DNA from: Myxococcales bacterium
GTDB taxonomy: Bacteria > Myxococcota_A > Polyangia > Haliangiales > Haliangiaceae
DNA length: 64,000 nucleotides
Assembly (NCBI GenBank): GCA_016794525.1
Contig: JAEUJY010000141.1
Coordinates: forward strand, 186,001-250,000
Direction: 5' to 3'
A program made the position numbers and the translations under genes. Below the pieces are notes generated by a model that ran no database searches, was not told where the DNA came from, and saw only the letters and a list, made by a program, of their open reading frames with translations. Below are positions 51,147 to 59,289 of the stretch, in pieces (the stretch's first letter is position 1; every line of letters starts with the position of its first letter).

Positions 51147-52622
51147 ATGAGCCACCGGCGACGCGACGTGCTGCGGCTGGGCGCGTTGCTGGTCGGCGCG
51201 CGCCTCCTCGGGTGCGGCAAGGGCGATCGCGCCCGCCCGCCCGCCGCCGCGACGGCCGCCACCGACGCCGGGGCCGACGCGGCCGCGCCGCCCCCCGCCG
51301 CCGCCGAGGACGCCGCCGCGCTGGCTCCCGCGTCGACCCGGGCCGACGTCGTCGTGATCGGCGCCGGCATGGCCGGGCTGGCCGCGGCCCGCGCGCTCGC
51401 CGACGCCGGCGTGGCGACGATCGTCGTCGAGGGCCGCGACCGCATCGGCGGCCGGGTGTGGACCGATCGCTCGCTGGGCGTGCCGCTCGACCTGGGCGCG
51501 TCGTGGATCCACGGCGTGCGCGGCAACCCGCTGACCGCGCTGGCCGACCGCGTCGGGGCGCGCCGCATCGCCACCGACTACGACGACCACGCGATCCGCG
51601 ATCACGCCGGGCGTGCGCTGAGCGCCGGCGAGCGCCGCGCCATCGCCCGCGGCCTGGCCGAGGTGCTGGCCAAGGTCGACGCCGACAGCGAGCGCCGCGA
51701 CGCCGACCGCGACCTGGCCGCGGCGATCGCCGACGTGGTCGCGGACCTCGAGCCATCGCCGCGCGAGCGCGCGCTCCTGGCCTACGCGATCGCCAGCGTG
51801 ATCGAGCACGAGTACGCGACCGCGATCGCCGATCTGTCGCAGTTCGAGCGCGACTACGGCGACGAGTACGGCGGCGCCGACGTGATCTTCGCCGAGGGCT
51901 ACGACCAGCTGACCCGGGCGCTGGCGGCCGGCCTCGACGTGCGCACCGGCCACGCGGTCACGCGGATCGCCCACGGCGCCGACGGCGTCCGCGTCGCGAC
52001 CGACCGCGGCGCCGTCACCGCGCCGCGCGCGCTGGTGACGCTGCCGCTGGGCGTGCTCAAGGCCGGGGCGGTCGGGTTCGATCCGCCGCTGCCGGCGCGC
52101 AAGCAGGCCGCGATCGCCGCGCTCGGCGTCGGCGTGCTCGACAAGCTGTACCTGCGGTTCCCGCGGGTGTTCTGGGACGACGCGACGCTGCTCGGCTACG
52201 TCGCGCCGGCCGACGCGCCCGGCCAGTGGGCCGAGGGCCTCAACCTGCACGCGCTGACCGGCCAGCCGATCTTGCTGATGTTCAACGCCGGCGCCTACGC
52301 CGCCGCGCTCGAGGCGATGGCCGACGACGCGATCGTCGCCGCGGCGATGGCGGCGCTGCGCGCGATGTACGGCGCCGACGTGCCCGACCCCGAGGCGACG
52401 CTGCTCACCCGCTGGGGGCGCGACCGCTTCGCCGGCGGCAGCTACAGCCACCTGCGGCCGGGCGCGACCGGCGCCGATCTCGACGCGCTGGCGGCGCCGA
52501 TCGACGACCGGCTGTACTTCGCCGCCAAGGCCACGCACCGCCACCACCCGGCGACGGTGCACGGCGCCTACCTGTCGGGGCTGGCCGCCGCGGAGGCGAT
52601 CCTCCGCGCGGCCCGGCCGTGA
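51147..52622 (+). CDS. Tat-exported flavin amine oxidase
   Basis: This 491-aa protein begins with a twin-arginine lipoprotein signal (MSHRRRDVLRLGALLVGARL, Cys 23) and an Ala/Asp/Pro linker. The FAD-binding Rossmann motif VVVIGAGMAGLAAARAL lies at about 68-84. DLGASWIHG (the flavin/substrate loop), RIGGRVW, and the C-terminal amine-oxidase motif AAKATHRHHPATVHGAYLSG follow. It should oxidise polyamines or aromatic amines to aldehydes with H2O2 release outside the cytoplasm. An in-frame ATG nine bases upstream is an alternative start. It converges on the next gene with no gap. Confidence 0.9.
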   Translation: MSHRRRDVLRLGALLVGARLLGCGKGDRARPPAAATAATDAGADAAAPPPAAAEDAAALAPASTRADVVVIGAGMAGLAAARALADAGVATIVVEGRDRIGGRVWTDRSLGVPLDLGASWIHGVRGNPLTALADRVGARRIATDYDDHAIRDHAGRALSAGERRAIARGLAEVLAKVDADSERRDADRDLAAAIADVVADLEPSPRERALLAYAIASVIEHEYATAIADLSQFERDYGDEYGGADVIFAEGYDQLTRALAAGLDVRTGHAVTRIAHGADGVRVATDRGAVTAPRALVTLPLGVLKAGAVGFDPPLPARKQAAIAALGVGVLDKLYLRFPRVFWDDATLLGYVAPADAPGQWAEGLNLHALTGQPILLMFNAGAYAAALEAMADDAIVAAAMAALRAMYGADVPDPEATLLTRWGRDRFAGGSYSHLRPGATGADLDALAAPIDDRLYFAAKATHRHHPATVHGAYLSGLAAAEAILRAARP

Positions 52623-53084
52623 TCAGCCGGCGACGGTGACGCGCAGCGGCTTGTAGCCCGAGTCGGGATCGTTGCCCTTGGCCTCGAGCCGACCGCGCAC
52701 CTGGTACAGGTTCTTGGTCCAGCGGCCGTCGAAGCTGGGCTGCAGGGTCGGCGGCACGTTGATGACGCCCTCGACGGTCTTGGTCTCGCCGGCGCCGAGC
52801 ACGAACTCGCCGCACAGCTGGAACTCCTGGGTCGAGTGCGACAGCGACCGGTGGTAGTCCTCGGAGAACTTCTGCTCCTCCTTCTTGGGGATGTGGATCT
52901 TCTCCACGCCCTCGAAGTCGACGAAGACGCCCTTGCTCTTGATCTCGGCGCCCTTCGACGTGACGGTGACCTTCACCGGCAGCGAGCCGCCGGCGGCCAC
53001 CTTCTCGGCGTACTGGATCTCTACGGTGGCGGCGCCACCGGTGACGGCGTGCACGGCGCCCTTGAGCTTGTCGAGGAGTCCCAT
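52623..53084 (-). CDS. Arrestin-like (Spo0M-type) small protein
   Basis: This 153-aa protein begins MGLLDKLKGAVHAVTGGAAT and consists of beta strands: VEIQYAEKVAAGGSLPVKVT, VFVDFEGVEKIHIPKKEEQ, EFQLCGEFVLGAGETKTVEG, then SFDGRWTKNLYQVRGRLEA. The layout resembles arrestin-like Spo0M proteins, which bind lipids or other proteins, but I am not sure. A ribosome-binding site (CAGGACAAAGACC) precedes the ATG, stronger than usual here. No neighbour clearly shares its role. Confidence 0.6.
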   Translation of the reverse strand: MGLLDKLKGAVHAVTGGAATVEIQYAEKVAAGGSLPVKVTVTSKGAEIKSKGVFVDFEGVEKIHIPKKEEQKFSEDYHRSLSHSTQEFQLCGEFVLGAGETKTVEGVINVPPTLQPSFDGRWTKNLYQVRGRLEAKGNDPDSGYKPLRVTVAG

Positions 53085-53283
53085 GGTCTTTGTCCTGATC
53101 GCGGTGGGAGCGGGCGCGCGCGAGGAGCATCCCCGGGCGCGCGGCTCCGCGTCGACGCCACGATGAGCACGATGTGGGCCAGCCTGCAACCACGGAGTTT
53201 CGCGCCATCCGGAGTGGCAGCGGGTGCGCGCCGACCCAGATCCTCGACGGCGCCGGGTCCACCGCGCCCCGATCGCCGCGGGC

Positions 53284-54507
53284 TCACCCGGCGGACGCCA
53301 GCGCCGCCTGCGCGAACTCCCGCAGCATCCGCGTCGCGCCGGTGGCCGCCGGGTCGAGGTCGGCGAGGAGCTCGCGCCAGGCCTCGGGCGGGCGCTCGAT
53401 CCCGGCGGCGGTGAGCTGATCGACGAACGCGCCGATCGCCGCCGCGATCGCCCGCTCGCTGGCTCGCACCGTCGCGCACAGCGCGGCCCACGCGGGGTCA
53501 CCCGGGGGCGGCGCTGGCGCCGCCGCGATCGCCGCGCTGGTCCGGGCGGCGGCCCGCGCGATCCGCAGGACCGCGTCGGTGTCGGTGTCGCCCGGCTGCG
53601 CGACCGCGGTGGCCATCGCGCGCGCGAAGCGCAGGTCGTAGTGCGTCCCCAGCGCGAACGCGCGGCCGCCCGGCCCAGGCAGGTGGACCAGCACCTCGTC
53701 GTCGGGGTTGTCGGGCTGCGCGATGCCGTGGGTCGACGCCAGCACCGCGTTGTCGTGGCGGCCGTACGAGATCTGGATCTCCTCGCCGGCGGCCAGCGCC
53801 CGCGCCGCCCGCACCTCGAACCGCCGCGCGCCGGCGTCGTAGCCCCAGGTGGCGTCGATGCGTCCGTGATCGATCAGATCGGCGATCGGCACCAGCGCCC
53901 GCACGCTGCCGTCCTCGTCAGCGATGCGGAAGCACCGCGAGCCCGCCACCAGGCGGCCCCAGGCGAAGTCGGCGAGCGACACCGCGGCCAGGTCCGGCAC
54001 CAGCTCGGCGACGAACGCCAGATCGCCGCGGCAGCCGTCGGCCTGATCGACGATCATCGCCAGCGCCCGGGTGCCGGCCAGCGCCGCCACCTCCGCCGCC
54101 GAGCGGTGCTGCGCCAGCCACGGGTACGCCGAGGGCAACGCGTCGAGGTACGGCCGCCAGCGCGTCGCCGGATCGGCGTGCTCGCGCACCAGCCACAGCC
54201 CGATCGTGCTGTGGCGCGTGGCCATCATGGTCTCGACCTCCTTGACCGCCGCGATCTCCGGGCGCGCCGCGACGTCGACGTCGGTGATCATCAGCGCCCG
54301 CGGCACCGCGACCAGCAGCGCGCCGGCCGCCACGTCGCAGCGGGCCCGCGCGGTGCGGTTGCCGTCGGCGGCGGTGACGATCTCGATCGGCTCGAACCAG
54401 GCGCCGGCGCCCGCGGCCCACGCCAGCAGCGTCGCCACCGCGCCGGGCGGCGCGGCCGCCGCGCGTACCGGCACCGGCGCCCACGCCGCCGGATCGAACT
54501 CGCTCAC
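53284..54507 (-). CDS. Eukaryote-type (LSMT/SETD6-like) SET-domain protein, copy A
   Basis: This 407-aa protein has the layout of Rubisco-LSMT/SETD3/SETD6 lysine methyltransferases, which use S-adenosylmethionine on protein lysines. Visible motifs are HSTIGLWLVREHADPATRWR and PYLDALPSAYPW (99-130), FAWGRLVAGSRCF (181-193), LVPIADLIDHG (205-215) and GEEIQISYGRHDNAVLASTHG (241-261), followed by a helical C-terminal substrate-binding domain. The AdoMet-contacting Asn of the usual (L)INH motif is Asp here (LIDH), as in copy B. Because both carry the change, activity is uncertain. It starts at GTG and lies 48 bp downstream of copy B. Confidence 0.84.
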   Translation of the reverse strand: MSEFDPAAWAPVPVRAAAAPPGAVATLLAWAAGAGAWFEPIEIVTAADGNRTARARCDVAAGALLVAVPRALMITDVDVAARPEIAAVKEVETMMATRHSTIGLWLVREHADPATRWRPYLDALPSAYPWLAQHRSAAEVAALAGTRALAMIVDQADGCRGDLAFVAELVPDLAAVSLADFAWGRLVAGSRCFRIADEDGSVRALVPIADLIDHGRIDATWGYDAGARRFEVRAARALAAGEEIQISYGRHDNAVLASTHGIAQPDNPDDEVLVHLPGPGGRAFALGTHYDLRFARAMATAVAQPGDTDTDAVLRIARAAARTSAAIAAAPAPPPGDPAWAALCATVRASERAIAAAIGAFVDQLTAAGIERPPEAWRELLADLDPAATGATRMLREFAQAALASAG

Positions 54508-54555
54508 GAGGGCTCCCGTGCCACGTCGCGACGATGCCAGCCGCGCGCCACGAGA

Positions 54556-55791
54556 TCAATCGGCCGCGCCGGGCCGGGCGTGGTCGATCGCGACCTGCGC
54601 GAAGCTGCGCATCAGCCGCGCCGCGCCGACCGCGTCGGGGGCGATCGCGTCGACGACCGCCCGCCACGCCGCCACCGGCCGGTCGCAGCCGCCGCGGGTC
54701 ACCTCGTCGACGAACGCCGCGATGGCCGGGACGATCGCGCGCTCGCTGGCGCGCACCACCGCGCACAGCGTCGCCCACGCCGGGTCGTCATCGGCGGCGG
54801 CCGCCGCGACCGTCGCGATCGTCGCGCCGCGATCCATCGCCGCCGCGGCGATCCGGTGCAGCGCGTCGGCGTCGGTGGTGTCGGGCCACGCCAGCGCGGT
54901 CGCCATCGCGAGCTGGAAGCGCGGATCGTAGACGCTGCCGATCGGCAGCGCGCGCGGGCCGGCGTGGCCCGGCAGGTGGATCACCACCTCGTCGTCGGGG
55001 TTGTCGGCGATCGCGAAGCCGTAGGCCGACAGCAGGCGCGCGTTCTCGTGCTGGCCGTACGAGATCGTCACCGGCGCGCCAGCGGCGAGGTCGCGCGCCG
55101 CGACCACCTCGAACTGCTGCCGCGCGTCGTCGTAGCCCCACCGCGCGTCGGGCGCGCCGTGATCGAACATGTCGGCCACCGGCACCAGCGCCCGGCAGCT
55201 GCCGTCGGCGCCCGCGATGCTGTAGCAGCGGCTGCCGGCGACCGCGCGGCCCCACGCGAACGCGGCCAGCGCCGGCCCGCCGGGCGCCACGCCCTCGAGC
55301 AGCGCGTGGTCGCCGCGGTAGCCCTCGGCCAGCGCCACGATCGCGGCCAGCGCGGCGGTGCCCGCGAGCCCGGCCAGCTGCGCCGCCGGGCGGTGCAGCG
55401 GCAGCCCCGGAAACCACGGCGGCAGCGCGTCGACGTAGGGCCGCCAGCGCGAGGCCGGGTCGGCCCGCTCGCTCACCAGCCACCGCGCCATCAGGCTGTG
55501 GCGCGAGGCCAGCCGGTCCTGGTGCGGCACCAGCGGCGCCACCGCCGGGTGCGCCGCGACGTCGACGTCGGTGACCAGCAGCGGCCGCGGCACCACCACC
55601 AGCGGCTCCCCCGCCGCCACCGCCCGCCGGGTCACCACGCCGCGGTTGCCGTCGGGCGCCACCGCGATCGCGATCGGCTCGAACCACGCGCCCTGCTGCG
55701 CCGCCCACGCCAGGAGCGCGTCGACCGCGCCCGCCAGCGGCGGCGCGGTCTCCACGGGCAGCGGCGCCCAGCCCTCGAGCTCAGCCGTCAT
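54556..55791 (-). CDS. Eukaryote-type (LSMT/SETD6-like) SET-domain protein, copy B
   Basis: This 411-aa protein is a tandem duplicate of copy A. It shares WFEPIxI near residue 37, TDVDVAA, RWRPYVDALP (116-125), FAWGRAVAGSRCY (178-190), ALVPVADMFDHG (201-212) and VTISYGQHENARLLSAYGF (241-259). The SET-core Asn is again Asp (MFDH). The 16 bases CGACGATGCCAGCCGC occur just upstream of both copies (about 54529 and 55797), so the duplicated segment, about 1.27 kb, included the 5' flank. It follows the cytolysin-like gene by 31 bp in the same orientation, suggesting an operon. Confidence 0.84.
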   Translation of the reverse strand: MTAELEGWAPLPVETAPPLAGAVDALLAWAAQQGAWFEPIAIAVAPDGNRGVVTRRAVAAGEPLVVVPRPLLVTDVDVAAHPAVAPLVPHQDRLASRHSLMARWLVSERADPASRWRPYVDALPPWFPGLPLHRPAAQLAGLAGTAALAAIVALAEGYRGDHALLEGVAPGGPALAAFAWGRAVAGSRCYSIAGADGSCRALVPVADMFDHGAPDARWGYDDARQQFEVVAARDLAAGAPVTISYGQHENARLLSAYGFAIADNPDDEVVIHLPGHAGPRALPIGSVYDPRFQLAMATALAWPDTTDADALHRIAAAAMDRGATIATVAAAAADDDPAWATLCAVVRASERAIVPAIAAFVDEVTRGGCDRPVAAWRAVVDAIAPDAVGAARLMRSFAQVAIDHARPGAAD

Positions 55792-55822
55792 CGGGCGACG
55801 ATGCCAGCCGCCCGGCCCGGAC

Positions 55823-57346
55823 TCAAATCGGCTGCAGGCCGAAGGTCACGACCACGCGGGCGCCGTCGCCGGTGAGGATCGCGGTCACGTCGCGGCGCCA
55901 GCCGGCCTCGAACGCCGCCAGCACCAGCTCGCGGCCCATCGAGTCGTTGGCGCTGATCGGGTCGTAGTCCCACAGGTCGAGGTTGAGCTTGATGCTCGAG
56001 CCGCCCTGCGGCCGCACGCTCAGGATCGCCTCGCTGATGAAGGTGCCCTGCGGCCAGGTCTGGCCCTCGCCGATCGTGACGTAGTTGCCGGTGCCCTTGT
56101 CGAACAGCGTCGTCGCGTTGGTGCCCTCGGCCCAGATCCGGCCGTACAGCTCGAGGTTCGAGCCGCCGTCGCCGCCGTCGCTCTCGACGCGGATGCTCTT
56201 GAGCGTGACCTTGACCTTCTGGCTGACGCGCTCGCAGTTCTTGACCTCGTAGTCGGTGGTCAGCGAGATGCGGCCCGGCGAGTTGTCGCGCAGGTAGTTG
56301 AGCTTGTAGGCGATCGGCGCGCCCGGCGAGTCCTTCGAGTAGTTGCCGCCGGCCTTGATGAAGTCGATCAGCGCGTCGTAGCTGTCGATCGTCCGCGCCG
56401 CCTCGCCGCCCGAGCCGCCGAGGATGAACGCGGTGATCTTCGACTTCGAGATGATGTCCTTGTAGGTGACCGAGACGTCGCCCGACACGTCGACGCCGCC
56501 CGAGTACGCGAAGTCGAGCGCGGCCTCCATCTCCTCCGACGAGTACTCCGACTCGAACGTGAAGACGATCATCCGGCCGTAGGTGATGCTCGACACGTAC
56601 AGCGGCGGGTTGGTGTCGGTCAGGCGGTCCTGGACGTCGCCCAGCGTCACCGAGTCGGCGAAGAAGTCGCTGGGCCGCGCCGGCGCGTCGAGGTCGACGG
56701 TGTAGTAGGCCTGCGTGTACTTCACCAGGTAGCGGCTGCGGGTCTGCTGCGAGCTCCAGTCGAACGAGGCGCTGATGTGGCCGGCCGAGCCGAGCCACGA
56801 CACCTGCGCGCCGAGCGCCAGCGCCAGCTGCTCGTCGGAGTGCACCGCCTCGATCTCCGAGTAGATGTTGGCCGGGGTCGCGCCGTCGAGCTCGCTGTCG
56901 AGGATGCCGGTCAGCGCGTCGCGGTACGACGACAGGTTCGGCGACGCCAGCGTCGCGCTCTTGGTGCCGTTCAGGTTCTCGAGGCCGATCGAGATGGTGA
57001 GCGGCTTGCGCTCGAAGCCGACCTGCGCGAACAGGCCCGAGTACACCGAGTCACCGGCGACGATCGCGCCCGGCCACAGCGAGTCGGAGTTGGCGGCGTA
57101 GGCGACGATGCGATCGAACTGCCGGGTCTCGGACAGGTTCTGGCTGATGCACTGGTAGTCGCCCTCCTGCTGCGGGCCCGAGCTGGGGCCCTCGGCCACG
57201 CCCGGCGGCGTGGTCGGCAGCAGATCGAGCGACCGGATGTAGTCGTCGATGGCGTTGGCCTGACTGAGCGAGTCGACCACCGGCGACTCTCCCGCACACG
57301 CAGCCACGGACAGGGCGAGGAACGGTCCGAGAAGGGCAAGGCGCAT
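55823..57346 (-). CDS. Cholesterol-dependent-cytolysin-like lipoprotein
   Basis: This 507-aa protein has a lipoprotein signal (MRLALLGPFLALSVAAC). Residues 75-365 follow the pore-forming core of cholesterol-dependent cytolysins: SDSLWPGAIVAGDSVYSGLF, IEAVHSDEQLALALGAQVSW, YTQAYYTVDLDAP (210-222), PLYVSSITYGRMIVF (248-262), SKITAFILGGSGGEA (302-316) and the end of the core IAYKLNYLRDN (345-355). The Trp-rich undecapeptide (ECTGLAWEWWR in classic toxins) is missing. The C-terminal 140 residues end with LDLWDYDPISANDSMG, which resembles the acidic calcium loop of C2 domains. A secreted or surface-tethered pore-forming role in predation is a plausible guess. It heads a unit with the two SET genes. 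Confidence 0.83.
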   Translation of the reverse strand: MRLALLGPFLALSVAACAGESPVVDSLSQANAIDDYIRSLDLLPTTPPGVAEGPSSGPQQEGDYQCISQNLSETRQFDRIVAYAANSDSLWPGAIVAGDSVYSGLFAQVGFERKPLTISIGLENLNGTKSATLASPNLSSYRDALTGILDSELDGATPANIYSEIEAVHSDEQLALALGAQVSWLGSAGHISASFDWSSQQTRSRYLVKYTQAYYTVDLDAPARPSDFFADSVTLGDVQDRLTDTNPPLYVSSITYGRMIVFTFESEYSSEEMEAALDFAYSGGVDVSGDVSVTYKDIISKSKITAFILGGSGGEAARTIDSYDALIDFIKAGGNYSKDSPGAPIAYKLNYLRDNSPGRISLTTDYEVKNCERVSQKVKVTLKSIRVESDGGDGGSNLELYGRIWAEGTNATTLFDKGTGNYVTIGEGQTWPQGTFISEAILSVRPQGGSSIKLNLDLWDYDPISANDSMGRELVLAAFEAGWRRDVTAILTGDGARVVVTFGLQPI

Positions 57347-57358
57347 GGTCGGACCATG
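57344..57358. promoter_or_regulatory. Palindrome spanning the cytolysin-like start codon
   Basis: CATGGTCGGACCATG (57344-57358) is a perfect odd palindrome covering the chosen ATG (57346) of the cytolysin-like gene on the minus strand. Protein binding or a hairpin here would affect initiation directly. Its half-site GGACCAT also occurs in the operator-like palindrome at 18262. Confidence 0.4.
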
Positions 57359-57459
57359 AAGCAAGCGCCTTGCCAGGTGGCCTGACCAAGAATTCCGATG
57401 CGTTGCATACAGTTGGCTAGTGGGGTCGCCAGTCCGCTGGAAGATCGATCAGCCGCGAT

Positions 57460-57483
57460 CACTGGTGCCTGGTGTCACCAGTG
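57460..57483. promoter_or_regulatory. 8-bp inverted repeat between cytolysin and MenH-like genes
   Basis: CACTGGTG (57460-57467) and CACCAGTG (57476-57483) form a perfect inverted repeat with an eight-base loop. TGGTG occurs a third time in the loop. It lies about midway between the divergent cytolysin-like and hydrolase genes and may be an operator for either. Confidence 0.4.
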
Positions 57484-57562
57484 CCCACCGCCGGTTGCGG
57501 GGCGGGCGCCCCAGGGCCGGCGCGGGTTGCGGGCGCGGGGGCGGCGCGATCACCATGCGGCG

Positions 57563-58285
57563 GTGTCGATCGCGCTGCTGCACGGCTTCGCCCACACCCC
57601 GGCCTCGTGGGCCGAGGTGCGGACCGCGCTGCGCACGCCCGCCGTCGATTGTCCGCTTCCCGGACACGACCCGCGGTGGCCGGTGGCCGCCGGCTGGGAC
57701 GCGACGATCGCCGCGCTGGCCGCGCGGGTGCCGGCCGACGCGATCGCGGTCGGCTACTCGCTGGGCGCGCGGCTGGCGCTGGGGCTCCTGGCCGCCGATC
57801 GCGTGCGCGCGGCGATCCTGATCGGCGTGAACCCGGGGCTAGCCGATCCCGCCGAGCGCGCGGCGCGGGTCGCGGCCGACGCGGCGTGGGCCGCGCGGCT
57901 GCGCGCCGCGGGCACCGCGGCGTTCCTCGACGCCTGGGAGGCGCAGCCGATCTTCGCCACCGCCGCGCGGGCGCCGGCCGCGGTGCGCGATCGCCGCCGG
58001 GCGGCGCGGGCCGCGATCGATCCCGCCGGGCTGGCCGACGCGATGACCGCGCTGGGCCTGGGCGCGATGCCCGACCTCGTCGACGCGCTGATCGTCCGCG
58101 CCGATCGCGCCCGGCTGATCGTCGGCGCCGACGACGCGAAGTTCGCCGCGATCGCCTCCACCCTCGCGACCGGCGCGCCGGCGCTGGGCCCGACGGTGAT
58201 CGCCGGCAGCGGCCACGACCCGACGCTCGAGCAGCCGGCGGCGCTGGCCGCCGCGATCGACGCGCTGGTCGCGGCGCTGCGGTGA
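57563..58285 (+). CDS. Alpha/beta hydrolase, MenH-like
   Basis: This 240-aa alpha/beta hydrolase begins VSIALLHGFAHTPASW (the HGF oxyanion motif), has the nucleophile elbow GYSLGARLAL (Ser near 71), FLDAWEAQPIF typical of MenH, and a late His in AGSGHDPTLEQP. MenH is 2-succinyl-6-hydroxy-2,4-cyclohexadiene-1-carboxylate synthase of menaquinone synthesis, but other small hydrolases share the fold and no other men genes are nearby. I start it at GTG 57563, since the longer reading before it is Arg/Gly-rich and has no fold. Confidence 0.72.
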   Translation: MSIALLHGFAHTPASWAEVRTALRTPAVDCPLPGHDPRWPVAAGWDATIAALAARVPADAIAVGYSLGARLALGLLAADRVRAAILIGVNPGLADPAERAARVAADAAWAARLRAAGTAAFLDAWEAQPIFATAARAPAAVRDRRRAARAAIDPAGLADAMTALGLGAMPDLVDALIVRADRARLIVGADDAKFAAIASTLATGAPALGPTVIAGSGHDPTLEQPAALAAAIDALVAALR

Positions 58286-58373
58286 ACACGCAGCGGGTTG
58301 ATCCGAATACGGCGCCGCGCTGTGGGCGCTCGCGTATCGGGAGGGGGACTCACGGGTGCATGCCCCCGTGGGG

Positions 58374-58395
58374 GAGGGTTTGTCGACAAACCCTC
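58374..58395. terminator. 22-bp perfect palindrome between convergent genes
   Basis: GAGGGTTTGTC (58374-58384) is followed directly by its exact complement GACAAACCCTC (58385-58395). It lies between the MenH-like gene and the convergent lipoprotein. A second small hairpin (CACGGG at 58351 with CCCGTG at 58365) is adjacent. Together they look like a bidirectional terminator without a T-tract. Confidence 0.5.
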
Positions 58396-58403
58396 TCGAG
58401 AGT

Positions 58404-59105
58404 TCAGCGCACGTCGACCGTGCCGGTGGCGGCGCGGCACGACGGATCGCAGTCGAAGCCGTCCCAGCGCAGGTTCGAGTAGCGCGGCGCCATGGTCGCG
58501 TCGGCGAGCACCGCGCCGTCCTTGGCGATGGTGACGCGCACCGACGTCGGCGCGCCGCTGATCATGATCGGGCCCATCGCCAGATCGGGCGGCCCGGCGC
58601 ACTCGTACGACAGCTCGCGCTCGTGGGCGCAGCGGGCCGGGCGCACCTGCGGCGGCGGCGCGGCGCGGGTGACGTGGCAGCGGAGCGTGCCGAGGTCGGT
58701 GGCGACGGTGAGATCGTAGGCGCCGTAGGTCCAGTCGCCGGCCTTCGGCAGCTGCACGGTCAGGCCGCTCGAGCACGCCTGCACCGGGCAGATGTCGGGC
58801 ATGTCGTAGCCGCCGCCGCCGTCGCCGACCCCGAGGATCGAGATGCCGCCGACGCCGAGGCCGGCGGGCGTCGCGGTGTAGACGCAGCCGTCGATCGGCG
58901 TCGCGACGACGGGCGTGGTGGGCGCGGCGGGCGCGGTGGGCGTGGCGGGCGCGGCGGGCGTGGCGGGCGTGGCGGGCGGCGCCTGGGCGACCGCCACCGT
59001 CGCGGGATCGCGGGGCGCGGCGACCTCGCCGCACGCGAGCAGGCCAGCGGGGAGCGACACGAGCACGAGCAGCAGCGGCGACCGGGAGGCGGGGTGGCGG
59101 GGCAT
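58404..59105 (-). CDS. Lipoprotein with Ala/Thr/Pro linker
   Basis: This 233-aa lipoprotein starts at MPRHPASRSPLLLVLVSLPA with the lipobox Cys soon after (GLLAC). A low-complexity stretch (repeats of ATPATPAAP, about 45-68) acts as a spacer. The C-terminal domain is beta-rich with several cysteines (CPVQAC, RCHV, RCAH, CDPSC) in pairs that suggest disulfides. No family was recognised. The DNA of the linker repeats GGGCGTGGCGGGCGCGG-like units. Upstream readings are longer but lack signal features. Confidence 0.74.
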   Translation of the reverse strand: MPRHPASRSPLLLVLVSLPAGLLACGEVAAPRDPATVAVAQAPPATPATPAAPATPTAPAAPTTPVVATPIDGCVYTATPAGLGVGGISILGVGDGGGGYDMPDICPVQACSSGLTVQLPKAGDWTYGAYDLTVATDLGTLRCHVTRAAPPPQVRPARCAHERELSYECAGPPDLAMGPIMISGAPTSVRVTIAKDGAVLADATMAPRYSNLRWDGFDCDPSCRAATGTVDVR

Positions 59106-59289
59106 GGCGTTGCAGACGCGCCACCGACGACGTCGCGCTATCGCCGCGCGCGCGTGAATGCCGGCCGGGTGGCCCACGTCGATCCCGACCGCGCGCCACG
59201 GCCCGCCGACCTGGCAGAGATCACCCCGGCCGCCCACCTGTCACCCACCCGCCGCCCACCCCTGCGCCGCCGCGGGTGATACTCGGGCC

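Noticed and set aside
53085..53283. Extra gene or RNA between the arrestin-like and SET genes
   Set aside because: About 200 bp without a convincing ORF, hairpin or motif; probably promoter and leader of the arrestin-like gene.
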